Position numbers and translations under genes: made by a program. A stretch of DNA of 64,000 bases from NCBI RefSeq assembly GCF_026013645.1, contig NZ_CP110224.1, forward strand, positions 3,720,001-3,784,000, written 5' to 3'. The notes below the pieces were generated by a model. That model was not told where the DNA came from, made no database searches, and saw only the letters and a program-made list of their open reading frames with translations. Numbering within the stretch: position 1 is the stretch's first letter; the number at the start of each line of letters is the position of its first letter. Shown here in pieces: positions 54,432 to 63,104 of the stretch. This DNA comes from Virgibacillus natechei. GTDB taxonomy: Bacteria; Bacillota; Bacilli; Bacillales; Amphibacillaceae.

Positions 54432-55259
54432 CTACTTCACACCTGTGGTTTTATCATTACTTTGAATGAAATATTTATTTAAGATAATGTAAATGATAAA
54501 TATAGGAATTATGGAGAAAATTGCACCTGCCATAATTACATCCCAGGCTGTAGCGTTCATGAACTGTTTCGAAAGAGCATTTAAACCTTGAGTCAGCATA
54601 TATTTATCAGGGCTTGTGATAAATAGCAATGGTTTCATAAATTCATTCCAGATTGCCATGAAGACGAAAATAGCTTGTGTTGCTATAGCTGGCAAAGCAT
54701 TTGGAATTACTATTCTAAAGAATGTTCCTATTTTAGATAAACCATCAACAGCTGCTGCTTCTTCTACATCTCTTGGAAAATTGATAAAGAACTGTCTCAT
54801 CATAAAAATATAAGCAATATTGATCATCGTCGTTAAAACTAAGGACATGTGCGTGTTAACTAAACCAAGATCAGAGATAACTATATATGATGGAATCATT
54901 GTTACCTGTGTTGGAACCATAATCAACATCAGCATAGCACTGTATACCAATGTACGCCCTTTAAATTGGATTCTTGCAAAAGCATATCCTGCCATTGTAT
55001 TAAAAATTAAATTCAATATCGTAACGACTAAAGAGACGATAACAGAATTCAACACCCAGGTAGGGTATTGAGATTCAAAAATAGTTTTATAACCACCTAA
55101 ACTCCAAGTTTCAGGGAAGATGGTTCCTCCACCCGCAATTTCCGCTGTGGTTTTAAATGAAGTCAAAACACTCCAGCCAAATGGCAAAAGGGTCAATAAA
55201 CTATAAGCTATTAAAATTGTATATACTATTATTCTCAGGGTTATATTATTTTTTTTCAT
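54432..55259 (-). CDS. Sugar ABC transporter permease (MalG type)
   Basis: A 275-residue inner-membrane permease with six segments and the EAA loop EEAAAVDGLSKIGTFFRIVI near residue 190 that contacts the ATPase. ATG at 55259 follows GGGTGAT; a longer start overlaps the preceding permease. Pairs with the permease at 55264. No ATPase gene is in the operon, so a shared MsmX-type ATPase elsewhere is presumed. Confidence 0.92.
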   Translation of the reverse strand: MKKNNITLRIIVYTILIAYSLLTLLPFGWSVLTSFKTTAEIAGGGTIFPETWSLGGYKTIFESQYPTWVLNSVIVSLVVTILNLIFNTMAGYAFARIQFKGRTLVYSAMLMLIMVPTQVTMIPSYIVISDLGLVNTHMSLVLTTMINIAYIFMMRQFFINFPRDVEEAAAVDGLSKIGTFFRIVIPNALPAIATQAIFVFMAIWNEFMKPLLFITSPDKYMLTQGLNALSKQFMNATAWDVIMAGAIFSIIPIFIIYIILNKYFIQSNDKTTGVK

Positions 55260-55263
55260 ATGA

Positions 55264-56145
55264 TCACCCATTCACTTCGTCTGCTTTAAGTGTTTTATTT
55301 ACAATCGCTGTGACTGCAAAAATGATTAAACCAAGTATAAACGCTAATGCTGTTGCTCTTCCCATATCATTGCTAGTGAAAGCTAGCTGATAAATATAGA
55401 GCGTAAAAGTCAATGTCGAGTTTTGCGGGCCGCCTGTACCATCAGATATAATAAAAGCCTGGTCAAAAATTTGGAAACATCCAATTAACCCCATTGTTAT
55501 AACGTAAAATGAAATTGGCATTAATTGTGGTACGGTTACATTGAAGAACTGCTTCACCTTATTTGCGCCATCAATTGCTGCTGCTTCATATAGATTTTGG
55601 GGAATATCCTGCAATCCTGCTAAAAATACAATCATAAAATGAGGAACCGTTGAAAAGATATTCATAGCCATGATAACCGTCAGCGCTAGATCCGGATTGG
55701 TCAAAAATTGCATTTTTACTCCAAATAAAGAATCTATTAAATTGACTACTAGTCCATTATTATTAAATAACCACATAAAAATTAATGTCATTGCTGACGA
55801 GGATGTTAATGTTGGTATAAACATAATGGTTAAGAAAGCCCTATTGAACTTAACCTTACTATTCAATAATGCTGCTAAAACCATTGCTATTGTTGTTTGA
55901 ATTGGCACAACAACTATCACATATTTGAATGTATTTTCAAAAGCCGCCCAGAATTTTGGATCACTGAATATCTCCGTGAAATTTCCCAATCCAACGAACG
56001 TTCTTTCTCCCGACAACATATCTACTTGAAAAAACATCAGAAAAAACGCATATGCAATAGGTGTTAATATAAATGCCACAATGGCAATGATTGCTGGAAA
56101 TAAAAATGTATATCCAGCCAAATTAGAATAACGTTTTCCGCCCAT
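55264..56145 (-). CDS. Sugar ABC transporter permease (MalF type)
   Basis: A 293-residue permease of the carbohydrate uptake class 1 family, with six membrane segments and EAA loop YEAAAIDGANKVKQFFNVTV near residue 200. AAGAGGTG precedes the ATG. It follows the binding-protein gene by 146 bp with a hairpin between. Confidence 0.92.
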   Translation of the reverse strand: MGGKRYSNLAGYTFLFPAIIAIVAFILTPIAYAFFLMFFQVDMLSGERTFVGLGNFTEIFSDPKFWAAFENTFKYVIVVVPIQTTIAMVLAALLNSKVKFNRAFLTIMFIPTLTSSSAMTLIFMWLFNNNGLVVNLIDSLFGVKMQFLTNPDLALTVIMAMNIFSTVPHFMIVFLAGLQDIPQNLYEAAAIDGANKVKQFFNVTVPQLMPISFYVITMGLIGCFQIFDQAFIISDGTGGPQNSTLTFTLYIYQLAFTSNDMGRATALAFILGLIIFAVTAIVNKTLKADEVNG

Positions 56146-56238
56146 ACTATTTCACCTCTTATTAGCTATCGTTGGACGCTCACTTATAATTACAATAAAA
56201 ATATTCTCACTCTCTAGACAATGACTAATTGATTATAC

Positions 56239-56266
56239 CCCAGCACCTTCATGTGAGGGTGCTGGA
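56239..56266 (-). terminator. Intercistronic hairpin after the binding-protein gene
   Basis: CCAGCACC and GGTGCTGG pair (extended by TCA/TGA) just after the binding-protein stop. Such stems often partly stop transcription or protect the upstream mRNA, giving more binding protein than permease. Confidence 0.65.
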
Positions 56267-56291
56267 GGTTAAATTAAATAGTTTTCTACTT

Positions 56292-57545
56292 TTATTGTTG
56301 CCTTTCAATTTCTGCGTTTGCTTCATCTTCTGCCGCTTGCATAGCTTCTTCAACGGTCATATCTCCATTTAATGCTGCTGAAAAATAATTATCAAAAGAA
56401 GTTGCAATAGTTGGAAGGTTAACCCCTGAAGACCATACAGTAGCATACTCTGCAGCATTAACATGTGGAGCAATGTTTTCGTTTTCAGTCAAGTTCATTT
56501 CTTCTGCTACAGATTCTCTTGGCGGTAAAGTTCCAGAGATTTCACTCCATTGCTGGAGCCCTTCCCCTGTCATGTAATTAACAAACTCTACTGATGCATC
56601 TTTATTTGCTGTGTCTTTTGAAATCGCATATCCAACGTTAAATGATATAGATTGTTCCTCCCCATTTATAGTTGGAGCTGATAATACTTCATAAGAAACA
56701 TCTGAATAATTTTGGTTTAAAGCACTAATTACCCAATTCCCTTCAATCATGATAGCTGCTTGATTTGTACCAAATGCAGCCCCTGCAGAATCTATACCTA
56801 AATCAATTTTAGGATTTTTAAGATAACCGGCATCCTGTCCATCTACTATGCTTTGTAAATATTCATTAGCTTCATTACTTGAAGTGAAATCAGCTTGATT
56901 ATCTTCTGTGACAGGGTCAAGGCCGCTGGCTAATAAACCACTGAGATGTCTCGCCATTGTACTATCAAATATCATTGAGGCTTGACCGTCATCTAGATTG
57001 CTTTGAAGCTCTTCAGAAAACTGCAATAACTCATCCCACTCATTTGGTACATCTTCTACACTATAACCAGCTTCATTCAACATGTCTTCATTAACATACA
57101 TAGCTAATGTAGAATAGTCTTTTGGTACAGCAAATAAATTACCTTCATCATCTTTAAATGCATCTATTTGTGGTTGATAAAAATCCTCTTGATTGTTAAT
57201 ATCACCAGAAATGTCTGCAAGCACACCACTTTCAATAAAACTTGGGGCAACATAGGATTCAAGATAAAATACGTCAGGAGCATTATCAGCCGCAAACCGT
57301 GCTGTCAGTGCATCTTGGAAGTTATCTTGTATAACTTCTATTTGAACATCAATACCTTTCGCTTCTTCAAAACTGGTAACAGTCTCTTCTAAAGCCTCCG
57401 ACTCTGCTGGTGAGGAACCCCAAACTGCTAGCGTAATAGAATCCTCCCCAGATTCAGAAGCCCCCCCTCCTTCTCCAGAAGATCCGCATGCAGCCAGAAA
57501 TATAACTAGCATAAATATAGTGAATGAAACAGCTATTTTCCTCAT
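56292..57545 (-). CDS. Sugar ABC transporter substrate-binding lipoprotein
   Basis: A 417-residue solute-binding protein of cluster 1. Signal peptide with lipobox LAACGSS, so Cys19 or Cys20 is lipid-anchored, then a Gly/Ser/Glu linker. The family signature ADNAPDVFYLESYVAPSFIE lies near residue 92, with aromatic sugar contacts later. AGGAGG precedes the ATG. It is the second gene of the operon, after the 790-residue GH65 gene, and would bind the disaccharide. Confidence 0.92.
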   Translation of the reverse strand: MRKIAVSFTIFMLVIFLAACGSSGEGGGASESGEDSITLAVWGSSPAESEALEETVTSFEEAKGIDVQIEVIQDNFQDALTARFAADNAPDVFYLESYVAPSFIESGVLADISGDINNQEDFYQPQIDAFKDDEGNLFAVPKDYSTLAMYVNEDMLNEAGYSVEDVPNEWDELLQFSEELQSNLDDGQASMIFDSTMARHLSGLLASGLDPVTEDNQADFTSSNEANEYLQSIVDGQDAGYLKNPKIDLGIDSAGAAFGTNQAAIMIEGNWVISALNQNYSDVSYEVLSAPTINGEEQSISFNVGYAISKDTANKDASVEFVNYMTGEGLQQWSEISGTLPPRESVAEEMNLTENENIAPHVNAAEYATVWSSGVNLPTIATSFDNYFSAALNGDMTVEEAMQAAEDEANAEIERQQ

Positions 57546-57557
57546 CAGATTTTCCTC

Positions 57558-59930
57558 CTAAAATGTTATAGTTTGCGAACTTCCAAGCTTTATTTCCATT
57601 TGTTTATTCGTCTCATAGTCTTCGCCAAAGACTTCAAAAATAATCTTTTTATCATGCAACGGAATTATAGTTAACTTAGCATTTGTAATGGTTATTGATA
57701 TCGGCTGGCCTTTCCAATTAATAGTAAATTTCATATTTTTCCAGTGTTTAGGTAGACTAGGATTTATCTTTAACTTACCTTCTATCAAACGGATTCCGGC
57801 GAACCCAAATACTGCAGCTTGCCATATACCGCCAATTGATGCGGCATGAATGCCCTCATCAGAAGAATTCATTGTTGGTCCAAGGTCAATTTCTGATGCC
57901 TTTCTAAATAAAGAATAAGCAAGTTCACTTTTTCCAAGATCATTAGCCATAATGGCATGAGTCGATAAACTTAGTGACGAGTCATGAGTGGTTTTCGGCT
58001 CGTAATAATCAAAATTTGCCTTTTTAATTTCTTTTGAAAATACATTTTCTGTTTGTTCTAACAAGTACAGCAAAATCATAACATCAGCCTGTTTTGTAAT
58101 TTGCATTTGATTAACTTGTTCTAAATTATATTCACTGAATAAAGTGCCTACTTTATCTGCCTGTTTATATTTTGTTAAATCAAGCTTTTTTAGTTGCAAG
58201 TAACTATCATCCTGCGGAATAACACTGTCTTCTTCACGTGGCTTCGGCAAATAGATTTGAGTTAGTTTTGATTTCCATTTCTTATACGCTTTTTCTAAAT
58301 CTAATAGATCCCTCAGTTCTTCTAATAATTTTGGGTTTTCTGTTTTCAACTTATCATAATAAAAGATTGCCAATTTAATATTGAAATGAGCCATATAGTT
58401 TGTAAAAGCATTATTATTAACATGCTCTTTATACTCATCAGGTCCGATTACATCATTGATATGATATTCTTGTTTTTCTTCATCCCACTCTAAACGGCTT
58501 ATCCAAAATCTTGCTGTGTCAAATACCATTTCGTACCCGTATTTATCCATAAAATCCTGATCACCAGTTACTTTATAGTATTGGTACACCGCAAAGGCAA
58601 TATCTGATGAAATATGTTGTTCAATAAAACCGGACCATATTTTTGTTTGTTCTCCAGTAATAATGTCTACAGCCCCCCAGACTGGTGTTACTTCACCATC
58701 TGTAGGCCACGCCGCTTCCCATGGATACATTGCACCTTCATAACCACTAGCTGTTGCTTTTTTTCTAGCTCCTGCAAGGCCATGATAACGATATTTCAAC
58801 AAAGATTTAGCTACTTTCGGATTCGAATACGTAAAGAATGGTAGTATAAATAGTTCCGTGTCCCAGAAGGAATGACCTTTATATCCTTCTCCGCTTAATG
58901 CTTTAGCAGCGATTCCCATTCTCTCATCATGAGCTGGTGTCATAGCTGTCAGATGATACAATGCAAAACGTAAAGATAGCTGGTCAAATGGATCCTCACT
59001 ATTTACTTCGAAATCATATACATCCCAAACTTTCTTTTTCCATGCTCCTTTATGCGACTGGAAAAGTGCTTCATAGCCTTTTTCGAAACTCCTTTTCAAC
59101 TCATTTAATGAGTGTTTACGCAAATTATCCAGAGTGTAGTCCGGTTTATCAAATTCTTTATCACGACTTGTATAGACTGTGGATAATTTCTCCACTTCTA
59201 AATGATCGTTTGGCCGAAGCGTAAAATCATGTGTAACCCAAACTTTACGACGTTCCATATTCATCACTGGTTCTTCTTTTACATCAATACCGTTAATTTT
59301 TATTTGGTGCATTGTATTTAGAACAACATCGATATTAGATTCAATAGTACTCTGGACTAACTGTATATACCGCTTATTAAATATCCGCTTTTCTCCTTCA
59401 TGAAAATGCTGGGAGCCGGTATTGGTTAACTGAGCATTGATTCCCGAATCAAAAGAAATTTGAACATCGTCTGTTAAACTCTCTACATTTATTTTCATAC
59501 CAATTAAATGCATGTCATCAAGCGATACAAATCTTCTGAAGTGGAAGCGTAGTTTCTTTCCACTAGGAGAAGTCCAATCAAACGTTCTGATCAATTCTGC
59601 AGTTTGTAAATTCAATTGTTTTTTATATTGTTCAACCTTGCCCAATTCCAAACTGAAGTGTTCCCCGTCCACACGAATATCCAATCTAGTTATGTCAGCT
59701 ACATTTGGCAATTCAGTAACTTCCTCTTCGCTGAATTTATTAAATGTACCGCTGACTAACAAATTCCTGGTTTCATTTAGATAAGGCTCTTCTGTCGTTG
59801 AACGCAAGCCCATGTAGCCATTTCCTAAATACATAATAGATTCCGTCTTCCCTAAAGTATCAGGTGAGAATGCGGTATCAGAGACTACCCAATTCTCTAG
59901 ATCACCTTTACCTAATGAATAATTCATCAT
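57558..59930 (-). CDS. Glycoside hydrolase family 65 phosphorylase, first gene of operon
   Basis: A 790-residue GH65 protein, longer than the paralogue at 50329 and only moderately similar. Barrel motifs: GEGYKGHSFWDTELFILPFF near residue 345, the acid in DVIGPDEYKEHVNNNAFTN near 485, ITKQADVMILL near 605 and HDSSLSLSTHAI near 645. It has an added segment around TDGEVTPVWGAVDIITGEQT. It is the promoter-proximal gene, after GGAGGGGG and a pair of operators. Two GH65 enzymes may serve two linkages. Confidence 0.88.
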   Translation of the reverse strand: MMNYSLGKGDLENWVVSDTAFSPDTLGKTESIMYLGNGYMGLRSTTEEPYLNETRNLLVSGTFNKFSEEEVTELPNVADITRLDIRVDGEHFSLELGKVEQYKKQLNLQTAELIRTFDWTSPSGKKLRFHFRRFVSLDDMHLIGMKINVESLTDDVQISFDSGINAQLTNTGSQHFHEGEKRIFNKRYIQLVQSTIESNIDVVLNTMHQIKINGIDVKEEPVMNMERRKVWVTHDFTLRPNDHLEVEKLSTVYTSRDKEFDKPDYTLDNLRKHSLNELKRSFEKGYEALFQSHKGAWKKKVWDVYDFEVNSEDPFDQLSLRFALYHLTAMTPAHDERMGIAAKALSGEGYKGHSFWDTELFILPFFTYSNPKVAKSLLKYRYHGLAGARKKATASGYEGAMYPWEAAWPTDGEVTPVWGAVDIITGEQTKIWSGFIEQHISSDIAFAVYQYYKVTGDQDFMDKYGYEMVFDTARFWISRLEWDEEKQEYHINDVIGPDEYKEHVNNNAFTNYMAHFNIKLAIFYYDKLKTENPKLLEELRDLLDLEKAYKKWKSKLTQIYLPKPREEDSVIPQDDSYLQLKKLDLTKYKQADKVGTLFSEYNLEQVNQMQITKQADVMILLYLLEQTENVFSKEIKKANFDYYEPKTTHDSSLSLSTHAIMANDLGKSELAYSLFRKASEIDLGPTMNSSDEGIHAASIGGIWQAAVFGFAGIRLIEGKLKINPSLPKHWKNMKFTINWKGQPISITITNAKLTIIPLHDKKIIFEVFGEDYETNKQMEIKLGSSQTITF

Positions 59931-59944
59931 AAAAAGTCCCCCTC

Positions 59945-60022
59945 CGAAAACGTTTTAATAAATGAGTAAAAATAATGCGCCTTCATAAAAAGAGTAAACG
60001 AAATTTTTACGAAAACGTTTTA
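59945..60022 (-). promoter_or_regulatory. Operon promoter with two LacI/CcpA-type operators
   Basis: CGAAAACGTTTTA occurs at 59945-59957 and 60010-60022, 65 bp apart, both palindromic GAAAACGTTTT cores. Between them on the minus strand lies a plausible TTTACT-17-TTATTT promoter. The spacing would suit DNA looping by a tetrameric or paired LacI-type repressor; CcpA binding is also possible. Confidence 0.65.
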
Positions 60023-60072
60023 GTTTTACTCGAAAAAAATATATATCATCTACACTGTACCACTAACTTAAT

Positions 60073-60360
60073 AATTCCTGATTTCATTTAGATAAGGTTC
60101 TTCTCTCGCTGAACGCAAGCCCATGTAGCCATTCCCTAAACAAATATAGATTCCGTTTTTCCTAAATATCAGGTGAGAATGCGGTATCAGAGACTACCTA
60201 TTCTCTATTCTAGACCACCTTTGCCTAATGAATAATTCATCATAAAAAACCCCCTCCGAAAACGTTTTAGTAAATGATTAAAAATAATGCGCTTTCATAA
60301 AAAGAGAAAACGATATTTTCACGAAAACGTTTTAGTATTATTGGAAAAAATATATATTAT
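60073..60360 (-). repeat. Decayed duplicate of the GH65 5' end and promoter
   Basis: Parallel to 59770-60060: it repeats the start of the GH65 gene (MMNYSLGKGDLE and following) with deletions and frameshifts, then the same leader with CGAAAACGTTTTA at 60257-60269 and 60322-60334. The spacing of the two operators is again 65 bp. A tandem duplication has therefore doubled the operators and promoter while the coding part decayed. Confidence 0.85.
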
Positions 60361-60789
60361 CTACAGTACAAGTATATCGATATATAGTTAAGGTGTCAAC
60401 ACAAAATTATTTTTTAATTTTACTTTTTCCCCATAAAACAGAATCACTTCACCTTAGACTTCATGAACACAATAAAACATAACCAATGTACTGATCACGA
60501 TGACATTCACATACTTAAGGATTCAGGAACTTATAATAAAATAGTCAAGCTTTATCAACTCTTTGAAATGAATCTAGATCAGTAGCAGCCTTAACAATGT
60601 TATGCAGGCTAGAGTTCGATCATAAATAAGTGAGTTTCCAACGAAAGAATGTGTAGTGGAATTCAGAAATCAAAGGTGTCAATAATTATGATGTGTTCAT
60701 TAAACTGTAACATTTTATTGTGCAATTTTTTGAAAAGTATAAGATAATAGACCTATACTATAGTAATACTTGAAAAGCTAGCTTTTGGA
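60361..60789. other. Intergenic region before the sigma-like gene
   Basis: About 430 bp, AT-rich. A short open frame ending near 60583 (ILKDSGTYNKIVKLYQLFEM) looks protein-like but has no start. No other gene or RNA is seen. Confidence 0.35.
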
Positions 60790-60801
60790 ATGGAGCCACA
60801 A

Positions 60802-61362
60802 TTGAAGCAACCGTATTTAAACTTAACTTTTGATGAGGTAGTTGTCCAACACGAAGCGATGATTTACTACCATCTCCACAAATTATGTATTATCGATAAT
60901 CAGGAGGATTTTTACCAAGAAGGCCTATGCGCCATGTGGGAAGCTTATCAAAAATATCGGCCTGACAAAGGTTTACTTGGTACATACTTCAATTCAATAA
61001 TCCGCAATCGTCTGATTGATTTGATTCGAAAAAGAACCCGCGATAAACACAACAACAACATTTTTTACCACGAAGAAAGTAAACTCCAGGAGAGCGGAAA
61101 TCGCTGTCGCAATGGAAAGCTGCCTATTTCTAGTCTTACAGATAGCCCAATAAAGGATACCTATGTATGGGAACAAGTGAAGTCCAAGCTTACAATAAAT
61201 CAGTGGAAATGGATTCAATTCCATATTGTGATGGACATGCCAATTAAGGAAATAGCGATGCAGGAAGGTGTTACTATTGATGCCGTGAAGAGCTGGGCTA
61301 GACAGACGAAGAAGAAATTGATGAACGAACCAATTAAGGAAATGATAATGGATAGCTTATAA
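60802..61362 (+). CDS. Sigma-70-like factor with regions 2 and 4
   Basis: About 186 residues. Region 2: MIYYHLHKLCIIDNQEDFYQ, then LGTYFNSIIRNRLIDLIRKR; a linker of about 40 residues; region 4: IKEIAMQEGVTIDAVKSWAR as the helix-turn-helix. It resembles ComX/SigH-like or phage-type factors. TTG at 60802 lies six bases after TGGAG; ATG at 60790 has no spacing. A terminator follows, then a region-2-only relative and a DnaD fragment. Fragments of the same family lie at 38.4-45.8 kb. Confidence 0.8.
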   Translation: MKQPYLNLTFDEVVVQHEAMIYYHLHKLCIIDNQEDFYQEGLCAMWEAYQKYRPDKGLLGTYFNSIIRNRLIDLIRKRTRDKHNNNIFYHEESKLQESGNRCRNGKLPISSLTDSPIKDTYVWEQVKSKLTINQWKWIQFHIVMDMPIKEIAMQEGVTIDAVKSWARQTKKKLMNEPIKEMIMDSL

Positions 61363-61371
61363 AGATTTTTA

Positions 61372-61424
61372 TGGGAGCCTTCGTTCTAAGTGGGTCTTAC
61401 CATAAAGCGAAGGCCCTTTTTTAT
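61372..61424 (+). terminator. Terminator of the sigma-like gene
   Basis: GGGAGCCTTCG pairs with CGAAGGCCC around a long loop and ends with six T. Downstream (61473-61560) the sequence resembles the spacer of direct repeat B. Confidence 0.75.
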
Positions 61425-61816
61425 GTACCTTTGGTGAGCTTATACAGAAAAATAGAATTTTTTTAAAAGATGACACCTAACAAGGGACTTATTTCGATTA
61501 TAGGAGTAAAGGGAACTATATAAAAAATCCCCGAAAGCCACTTTAGATAAAGGAACTCGTTTAAACGGAATGGCCGTTGTAAGCAATTCGTCTCCAGGAT
61601 TATTTATGCTTATAACGTCATTAAATCCCCTTTTCCCTTCTACGTTATTATCCGCATACTTTTCATTAATTTATCCCGCAGAAAAACGATACATCCTAAT
61701 TATTTTCAACAAATTAATATAACGTGTTGTTTTCTGGATCTGTTAAATGGGTGCAATAATAGTAGTAGAAAATTACTGTATAGTTTAAAAGTGTCTTATC
61801 GAGAAAGAGGAAAAAA

Positions 61817-62062
61817 ATGAATAAGAATGAACAGGTAAGTTTTGAGGAGATTTTCAAGCAGAATGAAAGAAGGGTATATTACCATATCCACCAATTGCGT
61901 ATTCAAGACCCTCTCCAGGAATTTTACCGGGAAGGCCTTATTGCGATGTGGAAGACTTATGGGACATACCACCCCGATGAAGGCCCCTTTGCCACATATT
62001 TCAACTTTATTATTCGTAATCGTTTGATCAAATTTTTGCGAAAAAAGCAGAATGACCTTTGA
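61817..62062 (+). CDS. Region-2-only sigma-like protein (81 aa)
   Basis: Residues 7-75 match region 2 of the neighbouring sigma-like protein (SFEEIFKQNERRVYYHIHQL, FATYFNFIIRNRLIKFLRKK), then the frame stops, so region 4 is absent. GAGAAAGAGG precedes the ATG. It may be a truncated pseudogene or, as with the co-sigma RsoA of B. subtilis, a working region-2 subunit. The clean start, short intact frame and lack of frameshifts leave both open. Confidence 0.65.
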   Translation: MNKNEQVSFEEIFKQNERRVYYHIHQLRIQDPLQEFYREGLIAMWKTYGTYHPDEGPFATYFNFIIRNRLIKFLRKKQNDL

Positions 62063-62189
62063 TAGTTCCTAATGAAGTTTTTACCCATTGAAAATTAGAA
62101 CTGAATAATGGTAAGCGTTACACATAGTTGAGCGTCTTTTTTTGAGGAAAGGCGCTTCTTTAAAAATATTATTAGGAAGGGTTGGAAAG

Positions 62190-62417
62190 ATGAATTATAT
62201 AAAAGAATTGAATGCGTTTCATAATCGTTTGGAGACTAATCCGTTGTCAGCTTCAGCAGCAAATCTATGGCATGTGCTAATGCATGTCAACAATAAACCC
62301 GGCTGGCTAAAAGAGTTCACCGTGGCGGTATCCGTACTTTGTGCGAAAGCGGCATTAACTGAAAGCACATTTAAGCGAGCGCGGGCAGAACTGGACGAAA
62401 AGGGCTATATCCGTTGA
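62190..62417 (+). pseudogene. DnaD-like gene, truncated N-terminal part
   Basis: 75 codons (MNYIKELNAFHNRLETNPLS to ARAELDEKGYIR) almost identical to the start of the DnaD protein at 39833, with the same AGGAAGGG site, then an early stop. The DnaD domain is lost. It keeps the order sigma-short then DnaD. Confidence 0.8.
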
Positions 62418-62429
62418 TATAATATTTAA

Positions 62430-62555
62430 GTGAAACCTGAGAAACGAAGGATTTACTTAAATAATCATAATAAAAAAATCGTTATTGTAGATGATTCGCC
62501 AGATGAAAGAAACGCCGAGGCGATTCAATTGTTCTATGTGTCTTTACTAGAATAA
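62430..62555 (+). CDS. Short open frame of unknown nature (41 aa)
   Basis: GTG start; MKPEKRRIYLNNHNKKIVIV then DDSPDERNAEAIQLFYVSLL. It is protein-like and charged, but no ribosome-binding site is evident and the start follows the broken DnaD gene directly, so it is probably the tail of a deleted gene. Not recognised. Confidence 0.35.
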   Translation: MKPEKRRIYLNNHNKKIVIVDDSPDERNAEAIQLFYVSLLE

Positions 62556-63104
62556 CCTTTTTCAACTTATGATATGATTCTCCGTTCCTCATTCACTAGT
62601 AAAACATTGTCAAATACATCGAAGAAGATCGGAAGAATATTATTTTCCTCCTCAAACCCAAGAGTTATTAACTAAACGCGTTTTATTGTCTGCAATATCA
62701 TTCAACCTACCAAATTCTTTTAAAATCCTGTAACACCAAGCCCAAACCAATATTAAAAGAAGCTGAATAGTTATTAATATAAACTTCGTATTCTGCCATC
62801 GATCTTTCATTTTCTAATTTTTCCCTCTTTAATAGCACATTGCTGACCAATGTGCTAAGCACAACTAAACCAGTATCTTTTTTAATTTTTTTAGTACCTG
62901 CAAGCTATATCTTCCAATTCAAGGCCAGTTTCCACTTCATATTTATCAACCGATTCATTAAATAAAGGTTATTCCATTAAAGGTTATTATTAAATCCCAG
63001 CAGTGCTTCTTCATTACCAATATCAATTTGTATAAAGAGTATTATTTATAATAATTACTTGACAGCCTGGGCACTGTTCGCCATAGGTGGCGCCAATATA
63101 ACGC
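62556..63104. other. Region with decayed coding sequence
   Basis: About 550 bp without an intact gene. On the minus strand near 62715-62832 a protein-like segment (KLENERSMAEYEVYINNYSA, SFNIGLGLVLQDF) is flanked by stops and has no start. The rest is AT-rich and unassigned. Confidence 0.35.
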
